Of a stretch of 64,000 nucleotides of DNA, positions 48,517-58,435 are shown one piece after another; the stretch's first letter is position 1, and every line of letters starts with the position of its first letter. The DNA is from Janthinobacterium sp. LM6 (GTDB lineage Bacteria; Pseudomonadota; Gammaproteobacteria; Burkholderiales; Burkholderiaceae_D). Position numbers and translations under genes: made by a program. Below the pieces are notes generated by a model. It searched no databases. It had not been told where the DNA came from and saw nothing but the letters and a program-made list of their open reading frames with translations. The stretch is from contig NZ_CP019510.1 of the NCBI RefSeq assembly GCF_002002885.1, positions 1,364,001-1,428,000 on the forward strand, read 5' to 3'.

Positions 48517-48935
48517 CGATTACGATTTATCACAACACGGCGTGCGGCACCTCGCGCAATACCCTGGCCCTGATCCGCAACACGGGCGTCGAACCCGTCA
48601 TCATCGATTACGTCAAGCATCCGCCTTCGCGTGAGGAGCTGGCCGACCTGATCAAGCGTGCGGGCCTGTCCGTGCGCGCGGCGATGCGCGACAAGGGCGC
48701 CCTGTACGACGAGCTGGGCCTGGCCAATCCGGATTTGCCGGACGCGGCTCTGCTCGACGCCATGCAAGCCCATCCTATCTTGATCAACCGCCCCATCGTC
48801 GTCACGGAACTGGGCGTACGCCTGTGCCGGCCGTCGGAAAAAGTGCTGGAAATCCTGCCGCTGCCGCAGCAGGGCGCGTTTGCCAAGGAAGACGGCCAGG
48901 CCGTGGTGGGCGCCGACGGCAAGCCGGTGGCATAA
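48513..48935 (+). CDS. arsC: Arsenate reductase, glutaredoxin-dependent
   Basis: A 140-residue ArsC of the glutaredoxin-coupled type that reduces arsenate to arsenite. The catalytic cysteine is C11 in NTACGTSRNTL, and the arginines in INRPIVV and VRLCRP complete the anion site. The ATG overlaps the arsR stop; longer frames starting at 48138 lie inside arsR. arsH follows with no gap. Confidence 0.93.
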   Translation: MTITIYHNTACGTSRNTLALIRNTGVEPVIIDYVKHPPSREELADLIKRAGLSVRAAMRDKGALYDELGLANPDLPDAALLDAMQAHPILINRPIVVTELGVRLCRPSEKVLEILPLPQQGAFAKEDGQAVVGADGKPVA

Positions 48936-49661
48936 ATGGAAGAGTTGCCGAATATCAGCACCGCGCACCTGGATCTGCCCAGCCTGGATAAATTGGCGCC
49001 GATCAATGTGTCTACGCATGCACCGCGTATCCTGTTGCTGTACGGCTCCCTGCGCGAGCGCTCGTACAGCAAACTACTGACGCTGGAAGCGGAGCGCATC
49101 CTGCGCCATTTCGGCGCCGACACGCGCGTGTTCGACCCGCACGGCTTGCCCATGGTCGACAGCGTGTCGCCCGAGCATCCGAAGGTGCAGGAGTTGCGCG
49201 CATTGTCGCTGTGGTCGGAAGGGCAAGTGTGGTGCAGCCCCGAGCGGCATGGCGCCGTCACGGGTGTCTTTAAATCGCAGATCGACTGGCTGCCGCTGGA
49301 AACGGGCAGCGTGCGTCCCACGCAGGGCCGGACCCTTGCCGTGATGCAAGTGTCGGGCGGGTCCCAATCGTTCAATGCCGTCAATGGCTTGCGCGTGCTG
49401 GGACGCTGGATGCGCATGGTGACTATCCCGAACCAGTCTTCGGTGGCCAAGGCGTATCAGGAATTCGACGATGACGGCCGCATGAAGCCGTCGCCGTATT
49501 ACGAGCGCCTGGTCGACGTGATGGAGGAGTTGTACAAATTTACTTTGCTGGTGCGCGACCGCCGCGATTACCTGGGCAGCCGCTACAGCGAGCGGCTGGA
49601 AGCGGCGCCGGCCATCGCGCAGGCATTGGCGGGCGCGGCGATGGAGCATGAGAACAAGTAA
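48936..49661 (+). CDS. arsH: ArsH NADPH-dependent FMN reductase / organoarsenical oxidase
   Basis: A 241-residue flavodoxin-fold protein; [21 protein letters not shown] is the FMN phosphate loop (given by its first residues GSLRERSYS) and [20 protein letters not shown] is also typical. ArsH oxidises trivalent organoarsenicals and reduces metals or quinones. The ATG follows directly on the arsC stop codon. No arsB or acr3 efflux gene is present in this operon. Confidence 0.92.
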   Translation: MEELPNISTAHLDLPSLDKLAPINVSTHAPRILLLYGSLRERSYSKLLTLEAERILRHFGADTRVFDPHGLPMVDSVSPEHPKVQELRALSLWSEGQVWCSPERHGAVTGVFKSQIDWLPLETGSVRPTQGRTLAVMQVSGGSQSFNAVNGLRVLGRWMRMVTIPNQSSVAKAYQEFDDDGRMKPSPYYERLVDVMEELYKFTLLVRDRRDYLGSRYSERLEAAPAIAQALAGAAMEHENK

Positions 49662-49673
49662 GGACGCAATAGA

Positions 49674-49698
49674 AAAACGGCGCCAGTGGCGCCGTTTT
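49674..49698. terminator. Bidirectional rho-independent terminator between arsH and ispB
   Basis: AAAACGGCGCC and GGCGCCGTTTT form a perfect 11-pair stem around AGT, with A-runs and T-runs on the two sides. It lies between the convergent arsH and ispB stops and should work for both strands. Confidence 0.9.
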
Positions 49699-49721
49699 TT
49701 ATTGATGCTGGTCAAACGCGA

Positions 49722-50711
49722 TCAGTGATTGCGGTCTACGGCAAACGAGCACAGTTGCAGCATGGATTGTTTATAAACACTGTCCGGCCAGCCGGCGATG
49801 GCATCGGCGGCGCGCTGGCCGGCGATTTCCGCCTGCTTGCGCGTGTAGTCGAGGGCGCCGCTGCTGGTGATGGCCGTCAGGACGGCATCGAAATGCTGTT
49901 CGTCGCCTTGCTCGATGCAGCTGCGCACCAGTTCGCGTTGCTCTGGCGTACCGTTTTCCATCAGCCAGATCAGCGGCATGGTTGGTTTGCCTTCGCGCAA
50001 GTCGTCGCCCACGTTCTTGCCGATTTCGGCGGCGTCGCCTGCATAGTCGAGCACGTCGTCGATCAGCTGGAAAGCCGTGCCCAGCGAGCGGCCGTATTCG
50101 GCAGCCGCTTCGATATCGTCTTCGCTGGCGCCGGCGATCAGGGCGCCCAGTTGCGCCGATGCTTCGAACAGCTTGGCCGTCTTCGAGCGGATGACGTTCA
50201 GGTAGCTTTCCTGTGTCACGTCCGGATCGTGCATGTTCAGCAACTGCAGCACTTCGCCTTCGGCGATCACGTTGGTGGCGTCGGACAGGATTTGCATGAC
50301 GCGCATATTATTCAGCGACACCATCAGCTGGAACGAGCGCGAGTGCAGGAAGTCGCCCACCAGCACCGAAGCGGCATTGCCGAACAGGGCGTTGGCCGTC
50401 TGGCGTCCGCGGCGCATCGACGATTCATCGACGACATCGTCGTGCAGCAGGGTGGCGGTATGGATGAATTCGACCACGGCGGCCAGTTCATGGTGCGCCG
50501 TGCCGCGATAGGCGTGGGCATTGGCCACCAGCAAGATCAGCACGGGACGGATGCGTTTGCCGCCTGCGCTGATGATGTATTCAGCGATCTGGTTGATCAG
50601 AATCACATCGGAGTGCAACTTTTGGCGGATCACCGTATTGACTGCGTCCATATCGGCGGCAATCGTTTGCACGATGGTGTTTTGGTTAACGTGTTTGTTA
50701 GCGTCAGACAA
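49722..50711 (-). CDS. ispB: Octaprenyl diphosphate synthase (polyprenyl synthetase)
   Basis: A 329-residue trans-prenyltransferase that makes the side chain of ubiquinone. The first aspartate-rich motif is in LLHDDVVDESSMRRG and the second in LIDDVLDYAGD; GGKRIRPVL is the family's phosphate site. It is divergent from rplU, the standard ispB-rplU-rpmA-obgE arrangement in betaproteobacteria. Confidence 0.94.
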   Translation of the reverse strand: MSDANKHVNQNTIVQTIAADMDAVNTVIRQKLHSDVILINQIAEYIISAGGKRIRPVLILLVANAHAYRGTAHHELAAVVEFIHTATLLHDDVVDESSMRRGRQTANALFGNAASVLVGDFLHSRSFQLMVSLNNMRVMQILSDATNVIAEGEVLQLLNMHDPDVTQESYLNVIRSKTAKLFEASAQLGALIAGASEDDIEAAAEYGRSLGTAFQLIDDVLDYAGDAAEIGKNVGDDLREGKPTMPLIWLMENGTPEQRELVRSCIEQGDEQHFDAVLTAITSSGALDYTRKQAEIAGQRAADAIAGWPDSVYKQSMLQLCSFAVDRNH

Positions 50712-50905
50712 GGCGAACCTGCATTAGATTGTGGGTGCCGCGATTATACGACAAGGCTTGCGCGTGCGTGATGTTTGCCTATGACTGTAGAGCAATTGAT
50801 TGATCTGGTTGGCACTGGCGCGCGTTTTGCAGTCCGCCTGGCGCAAGCCTGACATGATGGTCAGGTTGTCGACATACCACGATCATCAAGCTTTGTGAAT
50901 AGTTT

Positions 50906-50934
50906 TTGACGCAATTTCTCAGTCCGTGTATAAT
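50906..50934 (+). promoter_or_regulatory. Strong sigma-70 promoter of rplU-rpmA-obgE
   Basis: TTGACG (50906-50911) and TATAAT (50929-50934) with a 17-base spacer are close to consensus. The leader from about 50941 to the rplU start at 51016 is about 75 bases. The rest of the 300-base gap between ispB and rplU shows no gene. Confidence 0.88.
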
Positions 50935-51015
50935 CGCTGGTTCCCCCTGTTGTGCACGGCTTGCTTTTCATGGCAGTGGGACAAATTCTTTCAACATTTG
51001 ATGAGGTTTCAAATC

Positions 51016-51327
51016 ATGTACGCGGTCATAAAAACCGGTGGCAAACAATACAAAGTTGTCGCTGGCGAAAAACTTAAAGTAGAACAGATACCGGCAGACA
51101 TTGGTTCCGAAATCACCATCGATCAAGTGCTCGCAGTAGGCGCGGGCGACAGCATCAAGTTTGGTGCTCCATTGGTCGAAGGTGCAACGGTACTGGTTAC
51201 GGTTGTGGCGCATGGTCGCCATGATAAGGTCAAAATTTTCAAGATGCGTCGTCGTAAGCACTACCAAAAGCATCAAGGCCATCGCCAGAATTTTACCGAA
51301 ATCCAAATCGTTTCGATCAACGGCTAA
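51016..51327 (+). CDS. rplU: 50S ribosomal protein L21
   Basis: A 103-residue ribosomal protein binding 23S r[17 protein letters not shown] and [17 protein letters not shown] are signature segments. I chose the ATG at 51016, which gives the normal N-terminus; the frame open to 50926 starts at the promoter itself. First gene of the rplU-rpmA-obgE unit. Confidence 0.97.
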   Translation: MYAVIKTGGKQYKVVAGEKLKVEQIPADIGSEITIDQVLAVGAGDSIKFGAPLVEGATVLVTVVAHGRHDKVKIFKMRRRKHYQKHQGHRQNFTEIQIVSING

Positions 51328-51367
51328 TCGCCGCTGTTTGAATTAATCAGCTATCAAGGAGTCTTAA

Positions 51368-51640
51368 ATGGCACATAAAAAAGGCGGCGGCACAACGCGA
51401 AACGGCCGTGATTCAGAATCAAAGCGTCTGGGCGTTAAAGTCTACGGCGGCCAAGCTATCAATGCTGGCGGCATCATCATTCGTCAACGCGGCACCCCAG
51501 TGCGCGCCGGCGAAGGCGTAGGCATGGGCAAGGACCACACGTTGTTCGCGCTGATCGCGGGCAAAGTGAAGTTCGTTGTCAAAGGTGCTGGCTCGAAGCA
51601 ATTCGTGACCGTTGTACCAAACGAAGCAGTACCAGCGTAA
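51368..51640 (+). CDS. rpmA: 50S ribosomal protein L27
   Basis: A 90-residue ribosomal protein whose N-terminal tail reaches the peptidyl-transferase centre. [19 protein letters not shown] and the [10 protein letters not shown] segment are characteristic. CAAGGAG precedes the ATG by a normal distance. It follows rplU by 40 bases. Confidence 0.97.
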   Translation: MAHKKGGGTTRNGRDSESKRLGVKVYGGQAINAGGIIIRQRGTPVRAGEGVGMGKDHTLFALIAGKVKFVVKGAGSKQFVTVVPNEAVPA

Positions 51641-51704
51641 TTCATCGCGGAGCGCCAGTTCGCTCCGCCATGATCGCATGATGTAAGGCGCAAGCCTTCA
51701 ATCG

Positions 51705-51731
51705 AAAGGCTCTGCCCAAGGTAGAGCCTTT
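51705..51731 (+). terminator. Hairpin with T-run between rpmA and obgE
   Basis: AAAGGCTCT (51705-51713) pairs with AGAGCCTTT (51723-51731), followed by a short T-run. A smaller GCAA-loop hairpin, AAGGC/GCCTT, lies just before it at 51685-51698. This may attenuate transcription so that obgE is made at lower level than the ribosomal proteins. Confidence 0.7.
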
Positions 51732-51735
51732 TTAG

Positions 51736-52863
<1,128 letters not shown>

Positions 52864-52875
52864 GGCTTTACCCCG

Positions 52876-53286
52876 ATGTCGGTACAGACGGCCGCTGCCG
52901 CGCCAGCGCGCAAGCAAGCGTGGCAGCGCCGTGTATTGCATCTGATCGCGTATGCTTACGGGCTGAGCGCGGTCGCCTGTCTGCTGTTCGCCGATGAAAT
53001 GGCGGCCGGCATGGGCATCTTCCTCAATGGCGTCAATGGCTACAGCCAGTTCTACGCCACGCATGTCGGTGTCTGGGGCGCTACCGCGCTGCTGGCGCTG
53101 TTCGCGGCACGGCAGGGCGAACCGCCTGTCCTCGGCGATATCACAGCAATGTTGGTCCTGGCGCAGCCCGCCGGCCGTCTGTTCGCGGCCATCAGCTTCG
53201 GCTTGCCCCAGGGTTTTGTGTTGTTCATGTGCGCAATGGAGCTGACGGCGGGGCTGGCCTTGCTGCTGCTGCGTCCTGCGCGCTGA
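52876..53286 (+). CDS. Small four-helix membrane protein, unknown function
   Basis: A 136-residue protein with about four hydrophobic segments after a basic N-terminus (RKQAWQRRV). The arrangement resembles small DUF4345-like membrane proteins, but I cannot assign it firmly. It follows obgE by 12 bases and precedes proB by 27 bases, so it is part of that transcript. Confidence 0.7.
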   Translation: MSVQTAAAAPARKQAWQRRVLHLIAYAYGLSAVACLLFADEMAAGMGIFLNGVNGYSQFYATHVGVWGATALLALFAARQGEPPVLGDITAMLVLAQPAGRLFAAISFGLPQGFVLFMCAMELTAGLALLLLRPAR

Positions 53287-53313
53287 CGTCTATTAAGTGA
53301 AGAGCGCCGCCCC

Positions 53314-54432
53314 ATGGATTCCGTGATTCAAAAAGCTACCCGTATCATCATCAAAGTCGGCTCTTCGCTGGTCACCAACGATGGCCGCGGACTCGACCAT
53401 GCCGCCATCGCGCGCTGGGCCGCGCAGATTTCCGGCTTGCGCGCCCTCGGCAAGGAAGTCGTGCTGGTGAGTTCCGGCGCCATCGCCGAAGGCATGCTGC
53501 GCCTCGGTTTCGAGCAGCGCCCCACCGATATCCACGAATTGCAGGCATGCGCCGCCGTCGGCCAGATGGGCCTGGCGCAAATCTATGAAAGCAGCTTCCG
53601 CGCCCACAGCCTCGGCACGGCGCAAGTGCTGCTCACGCACGCCGACCTGGCCGACCGCGAACGCTACCTGAATGCCCGTTCCACCCTGACGACCCTGCTG
53701 CGCCTGGGCGTGGTGCCGATCATCAATGAAAATGACACCGTCGTCACCGATGAAATCAAGTTCGGCGACAACGATACCCTGGGCGCGCTGGTCGCGAACC
53801 TGATCGAAGCCGATGCGCTGGTCATCCTGACGGACCAGCACGGCCTGTTCTCGGCCGACCCGCGCAAGGACCCGGACGCCTACCTGATCACGCAAGGCAT
53901 CGCCGGCGATCCGGCCCTGGAAGCGATGGCCGGCGGCGCCGGCAGCAGCCTGGGGCGTGGCGGCATGCTGACGAAAATCCTCGCCGCCAAGCGCGCCGCC
54001 AAGTCCGGCGCGCATACCATCATCGCCTGGGGCCGCGACAGCGACGTGCTCAGCCGCCTCGCCCAGGGCGAAGCGATCGGCACGGAGTTGCGGGCACAAA
54101 CGGGGCAATTGACGGCGCGTAAGCAGTGGATGGCCGATCATCTGCACACGGCCGGCGCCGTCGTGCTGGACGCGGGCGCCGTGCAAAAGCTGCGCCAGGA
54201 AGGCAAGTCCCTGCTGCCGATCGGCGTGACGGGCGTGAACGGCGAGTTCGGCCGCGGCGCCGTCATCACCTGCGTCGACGTGGATGGCGTGCCCGTGGCG
54301 CGCGGCTTGTCGAATTACACGAGCGGCGAAGCGCGCCGCATCATGCGCAAGCCGTCCACCGAGATCGAAGCGATTCTTGGCTACATGGAAGGCCACGAAC
54401 TGATTCATCGCGACAATATGGTCTTGCTGTAG
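53314..54432 (+). CDS. proB: Glutamate 5-kinase
   Basis: A 372-residue enzyme that makes gamma-glutamyl phosphate, the first step of proline synthesis. The amino-acid kinase domain (about residues 1-265) shows [24 protein letters not shown] and [11 protein letters not shown]; a PUA domain (about 280-365) follows with [12 protein letters not shown]. It ends at a hairpin shared with the converging acylation operon. Confidence 0.96.
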   Translation: MDSVIQKATRIIIKVGSSLVTNDGRGLDHAAIARWAAQISGLRALGKEVVLVSSGAIAEGMLRLGFEQRPTDIHELQACAAVGQMGLAQIYESSFRAHSLGTAQVLLTHADLADRERYLNARSTLTTLLRLGVVPIINENDTVVTDEIKFGDNDTLGALVANLIEADALVILTDQHGLFSADPRKDPDAYLITQGIAGDPALEAMAGGAGSSLGRGGMLTKILAAKRAAKSGAHTIIAWGRDSDVLSRLAQGEAIGTELRAQTGQLTARKQWMADHLHTAGAVVLDAGAVQKLRQEGKSLLPIGVTGVNGEFGRGAVITCVDVDGVPVARGLSNYTSGEARRIMRKPSTEIEAILGYMEGHELIHRDNMVLL

Positions 54433-54440
54433 GCGGCAAC

Positions 54441-54465
54441 GGGGCCGATGCCTGCATCGGTCCCC
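54441..54465. terminator. Hairpin between convergent proB and the acylation operon
   Basis: GGGGCCGATGC (54441-54451) pairs with GCATCGGTCCCC (54454-54465) around a two-base loop, with one bulged base. It lies between the two converging stop codons, three bases from the microprotein stop. There is no long T-run, so termination is likely but not certain. Confidence 0.6.
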
Positions 54466-54467
54466 GC

Positions 54468-54608
54468 TTACAGTTGTCCATAACGAAAGCCCACGCCCAA
54501 GGCCAGCGGCCATTTCAGCCACAGCAGCAGCAGCAATCCCCCATACCAAAGCGTGAAGAGGCCGTGCACGAGCGATGCGGGCAGGTAGCGCAAGAGAAAT
54601 TGGTACAC
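54468..54608 (-). CDS. DltX-like membrane microprotein with C-terminal FRYGQL acyl-shuttle-like motif
   Basis: A 46-residue protein from a GTG start with GGGAG five bases upstream; the start lies one base after the MBOAT stop. A short N-terminus with Arg7 leads into one membrane helix (about residues 13-31), and a 15-residue tail follows that should be outside the cytoplasm. The last six residues, FRYGQL, resemble the FxYxxF-type hexapeptide at the end of DltX, whose tyrosine carries the acyl group between the MBOAT protein and DltD. In place of the usual Phe the last residue is Leu. All partners are encoded directly upstream. Confidence 0.75.
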   Translation of the reverse strand: MYQFLLRYLPASLVHGLFTLWYGGLLLLLWLKWPLALGVGFRYGQL

Positions 54609-54609
54609 C

Positions 54610-55737
54610 TTAACTCCCGGGTAACAGTGGTGCAAACAGGACCGCCAGGCAGGACCAGGCCGCCTGCAAGTCGCTGCTCGACGTCAGCGCGAAGCTGAGT
54701 ATGACAAATTGCAAGGTCAAGAACCAGCTGAAGGCACGCCAGAGGGCGTAGCGGCGCAATTGCTCCGCCCATGGCATGTGCTTGCCCCACAGGTGGACGA
54801 TGGCTAGGCCGGCGCCGTGGAACAGGCCCCAGGCCAGGTAGCGCGGCGACAACTCATGCCACAGGCCCAGCACGATCATGCTGCCCAGGCTGGCAAACAG
54901 GTATTGCCGCGTGCGCGAGAGGATGGGCCGGAAGACGAAATCGCGGCACCATTCCGACACCGTGATGTGCCAGCGGCGCCAGAAGTCGGACAGGTTGCGG
55001 GCTGAAAAGGGAAAATGGAAGTTTTCCGGTACGCGCATGCCCAGCAGCGCGGCAAAGCCGATGGCGATATCGCAATAGCCCGAGAATTGCCAGTACAGGT
55101 TCAAGCCATACCCCACCAGCGGCAGGTAGGCATCGAACCAGGCGTTGCCTGTGGACAGCTCCAGGCCGTGGAGTTTGAAGTTGATCAAATATCCGGCCAG
55201 TAATACCACCTTGCAGTAGCCATACAGCATGCGCTGCAAGGCTTGCGAGGCGAGTTGCCTGTCCCAGCGGGCGCGCAGCAATTCCATGCGGAAGGCGTCG
55301 TAACGCTGGACCGGACCGACGGCCAGGGTCGGTGGAAATAGCAGATAGCCCAGAGTCGTGGCGGCGCGGCCATCGCGGGAGACGTTGCCGCCATGCTCGG
55401 CGATCAGGTGCCAGGCTTTCAGCGAAACAAAAGCGTAACCCAGATAAGCGGCCAGGCCCTGGCTGGCTTTGGCATACTGGTAAGCGATAAAGGCGAGCAG
55501 CACACCGGCCAGCCCCAGGGTCCGCATCATGGCCGGGCGGCGCCACTGCGGGCCGCAAATGAAGGCCAGCCAGGCCAGCAAGGCGCTCCAGGCCGCCACA
55601 CTGCTCCAGCCATCATGCGCCAGCAGGATGGCGCCGCCCAGCGCCAGCAGCCAGGGCCGCCATGCGGGCGGCAGGCGCCAGTACAGCGCGACCAGCACAG
55701 GCATGCACAGCATGCCGAAAGTTGTCAGCCACACCAT
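54610..55737 (-). CDS. MBOAT-family O-acyltransferase (DltB-like)
   Basis: A 375-residue membrane protein with about ten helices. SARNLSDFWRRWHITVSEW and LGLWHELSPRYLAWGLFHGAG are MBOAT signatures, with candidate active-site histidines near 294 and 307. It should move an acyl group from the carrier protein in the cytoplasm across the membrane. Its own C-terminus (APLLPGS) lacks an acyl-shuttle motif; the following microprotein has one. I chose the ATG at 55737; longer frames run into the SGNH gene. Confidence 0.9.
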   Translation of the reverse strand: MVWLTTFGMLCMPVLVALYWRLPPAWRPWLLALGGAILLAHDGWSSVAAWSALLAWLAFICGPQWRRPAMMRTLGLAGVLLAFIAYQYAKASQGLAAYLGYAFVSLKAWHLIAEHGGNVSRDGRAATTLGYLLFPPTLAVGPVQRYDAFRMELLRARWDRQLASQALQRMLYGYCKVVLLAGYLINFKLHGLELSTGNAWFDAYLPLVGYGLNLYWQFSGYCDIAIGFAALLGMRVPENFHFPFSARNLSDFWRRWHITVSEWCRDFVFRPILSRTRQYLFASLGSMIVLGLWHELSPRYLAWGLFHGAGLAIVHLWGKHMPWAEQLRRYALWRAFSWFLTLQFVILSFALTSSSDLQAAWSCLAVLFAPLLPGS

Positions 55738-55738
55738 G

Positions 55739-56626
55739 TCAGCGCCCGTCCCGCAACTGCTGTAATTGCGTGGCCCACCAGGGCGCAAACAGACGTGCGC
55801 CAGCTGCGTTCATGTGGCTGCCATCGCAATGCAGGTCTTGCTGCGCGTAATGTGGGGATGTGAGGTAATGAATATTGGGGCCTGGTGGCAGTGCTTGCCG
55901 TAATCGCGACAGCCAGCGTTGTTTTTCTGGCGCGATTATTTGTTCGACCCATTCGGCGCGTCGCAGCTCAAGCAGCACGATACGTACGCCACGTTGCGCC
56001 AGACGTTGCAGGCGCCTGATCAGTTGCGGGTTGACGGCCGGGTTGTTAAAAACGAGTTGTATATTGGCAGCATTTTTGAGCGTTTCGCGCCGCCGAATAT
56101 CGGCCGGGACGGTGGCGCACGCAAAAGCTTCGCGTTGGTCAACAAGTGCGGCATAGGCCTGTGGCGGTGCCAGGCGTACGTCCCCGGCAAGCCGGAAGGC
56201 CAGTCCCTTGCTTTCCAGGATGAAATCTTGCCGCAGTTGATCCATGATCACGTTGTCTTGATCGGGCAATAGAATGTTTTCGTCTATGACCAGAATGTCA
56301 GGGGGATTGCGGTCAATGATGTCCAGGCTGGGTTCCAGATAGCCGATGCCGGGGCCGGGTTTGGTCATGCGCATCCAGTCGATGCCAGGCAGCGCTATCG
56401 GTACCAGCGCGGGCGGCGTGGCGGCCCATAGCAGGGACGAACCCAGGCCCAGCACGCGTACCTTGCCACCGGACGGCGGTGCGGCGAGAAACTGGCGTGT
56501 ATGATTGGCAATGGCGTAGTCCGGCGCGCGCCACGGCGCCCAGCGCAATAGCGCCAGCAGCGCGAGCACGCTTGCCATCAGCACCGCGCTGTACAGCCAG
56601 ATGCGCAGAGGAGGTGCGCTTGCCAT
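55739..56626 (-). CDS. SGNH-type extracytoplasmic acyltransferase (DltD/AlgJ-like role)
   Basis: A 295-residue protein with one N-terminal membrane helix (about residues 9-28) and an outside domain. LGLGSSLLW (Ser63/Ser64) supplies the nucleophile, and D268GSH271MN near the C-terminus supplies the Asp and His of an SGNH esterase/transferase triad. By analogy with DltD it would take the acyl group from the shuttle and put it on a polymer. It starts two bases after the ligase-carrier stop and ends just before the MBOAT start. Confidence 0.78.
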   Translation of the reverse strand: MASAPPLRIWLYSAVLMASVLALLALLRWAPWRAPDYAIANHTRQFLAAPPSGGKVRVLGLGSSLLWAATPPALVPIALPGIDWMRMTKPGPGIGYLEPSLDIIDRNPPDILVIDENILLPDQDNVIMDQLRQDFILESKGLAFRLAGDVRLAPPQAYAALVDQREAFACATVPADIRRRETLKNAANIQLVFNNPAVNPQLIRRLQRLAQRGVRIVLLELRRAEWVEQIIAPEKQRWLSRLRQALPPGPNIHYLTSPHYAQQDLHCDGSHMNAAGARLFAPWWATQLQQLRDGR

Positions 56627-56627
56627 C

Positions 56628-58421
56628 TCAGCGCGTCAGCCGTTTGATCAGTTGTACGGTGGCGTCCATCGTTTCCATGTGCACCACGTCCGATGGACTC
56701 AGGCGTACCTTGAACAGGGTTTCCAGGCCGATCACAAAGTTGATATGCGCCAGCGAATCCCAGCCTGGCGTATTCGCGGGACCTGAGTCACCCGTCAGGA
56801 CGCCCGCCGGGAGGTTGAAGAGTTCCGTTGCCAGCGCGAAGATGCCTTCCTGTTGATTGCCGTGTGCGCTGGCCTCCACCGGACTTTGCGAGAGCGCGTG
56901 CTGCAACTGCGCCGTGATGACCTTGCCGGACGGCGTGCGCGGCAACTGGCCCGTAAAACTGATGCGTTTAGGCAATTCATGCGTTCCCAGGTGCTGGGCG
57001 CAATGCTGCAGCAGTTGCTGCTGGTCCGCTTCCATGCCGGGGCGTAATACGACGCAGGCGACGGGGATGTCGCCCCAGGTCGGGTCGGGCAAGGCGACGG
57101 TGGCCGCTTCCAGCACGGCCGGATGCTGCATCAGCACGCCATTGATGGCTACCGGCGACAGGTTGTAGCCGCCGCAAATGATCACGTCCTTGATGCGCCC
57201 CGTGATCCAGTACACGCCATCGCTGTCGCGCCGCGCCAGGTCGCCCGTATGCAGCCAGCCGTCGCGCAACACGGCGGCGGTGGCTTGCGGATTGTCAAGG
57301 TAGCCATGCATCAGGTTGGCGCCTTGCAGGCACAGTTCTCCTGCTTCATCGCAGCCGGCCGCGCTGCCATCGTCGCGCACGATTTTGGCCAGCATGTCGC
57401 GCGGCACCCCGACGCTGCCGATCTTGTGGCTGGCCGCATCCGGTCCCGCATACAGGCCGCAAGCCCCCGTTTCGCTCAAGCCATAGGTATTGATGAGTTT
57501 TACATTGAAACACTGGCTGAAGCTGGTCCAGGTGGCTGTGCTCAGGGGCGCACTGCAGGAAACGGCAAAGCGGAAATGACCATTGTCGAAATTTTCCGCC
57601 AGGTGGGCGCCATATTGCTGGAGCAGGGCCAGCGCCGTCGGCGCGGCGATCAAATGGCTCACCTGTTCGCGGTAGATGGCAATCAGGATGGCTTCGATGG
57701 CCACGATGCTGAATGGGGCAGGACGCACCAGGGTACAGCCCCGTTGGTAAGCCAAGAGCACGCCTTGCACCAGGCCATCGGCGTGCGACAGCGGCATCAG
57801 GTTCAGCACGCGGGAGGCGGGCGTCAGTGCGTAGTGTTCGCCGACGGTATGCAGGTGGGCGAGCAGCGCGGGCCAGTGCATTTCCACGCCTTTTGGCCGG
57901 GCCGTGCTGCCGGAGGTGAACACGACATAGGCGGGACCCTCCTGCCGCGCGGGCGGCAAGAGGGCCGGTGCCGGCGCTGCCAGCAGGCCGGGCCAGTTGT
58001 CCAGGTCGGCGGGCGCTCGCCTTCCCAGCAATTTGCTCAGCAGCGCTCCCTTGGCCTGGACGGTGCCGACGCGGATCTGCTGCGCCGGCAACGCTACATG
58101 CTCGGTGCGCCACAGGTCGATGATGTCCGCATCGGCAATGACGCCATCGATATGGGTATGTTGCAACAGATCCTTGACTTGCCGCACGGCGGTGCCTGGA
58201 TCGAGCAGCAGGGGGATCGCGCCGGCGCGCATGCAGCCGAGCAGCATCGGGGCAAATGCCAGATCGTCGCGCACCATCAGCAGCACGCGCTTGTTTTGCA
58301 GGTCGTTTGCGGTCAGTTTGGCCGCCACTTGCAGCAGTTGTGCTTCCAGGTCGGCATGCGACAAAGACTTGGGGCCGATCAGGAAGGGCGTATTCGCAGG
58401 CGTGGGGCGAGTCTGAAACAT
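56628..58421 (-). CDS. AMP-dependent ligase fused to acyl carrier protein (DltA-DltC-like)
   Basis: A 597-residue fusion. The adenylation domain (about residues 10-505) has TSGSTARPKGVE at 169-180, YGLSETGACG, GDLARRDSDGVYWITGR and the catalytic lysine in TPSGKVITA. The C-terminal carrier domain (about 520-597) has the phosphopantetheine serine, Ser556, in GWDSLAHIN. Gram-positive dlt operons encode these as separate DltA and DltC. I chose the ATG at 58421; the frame open to 58949 adds an Arg/Pro-rich leader inside the preceding gene. The acid it activates is unknown. Confidence 0.88.
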   Translation of the reverse strand: MFQTRPTPANTPFLIGPKSLSHADLEAQLLQVAAKLTANDLQNKRVLLMVRDDLAFAPMLLGCMRAGAIPLLLDPGTAVRQVKDLLQHTHIDGVIADADIIDLWRTEHVALPAQQIRVGTVQAKGALLSKLLGRRAPADLDNWPGLLAAPAPALLPPARQEGPAYVVFTSGSTARPKGVEMHWPALLAHLHTVGEHYALTPASRVLNLMPLSHADGLVQGVLLAYQRGCTLVRPAPFSIVAIEAILIAIYREQVSHLIAAPTALALLQQYGAHLAENFDNGHFRFAVSCSAPLSTATWTSFSQCFNVKLINTYGLSETGACGLYAGPDAASHKIGSVGVPRDMLAKIVRDDGSAAGCDEAGELCLQGANLMHGYLDNPQATAAVLRDGWLHTGDLARRDSDGVYWITGRIKDVIICGGYNLSPVAINGVLMQHPAVLEAATVALPDPTWGDIPVACVVLRPGMEADQQQLLQHCAQHLGTHELPKRISFTGQLPRTPSGKVITAQLQHALSQSPVEASAHGNQQEGIFALATELFNLPAGVLTGDSGPANTPGWDSLAHINFVIGLETLFKVRLSPSDVVHMETMDATVQLIKRLTR

Positions 58422-58435
58422 GGTATGCGTGTCGG

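Noticed and set aside
51685-51698. Small AAGGC-GCAA-GCCTT hairpin after rpmA as a separate terminator
   Set aside because: Only five pairs and no T-run; treated as an accessory to the stronger hairpin at 51705-51731.
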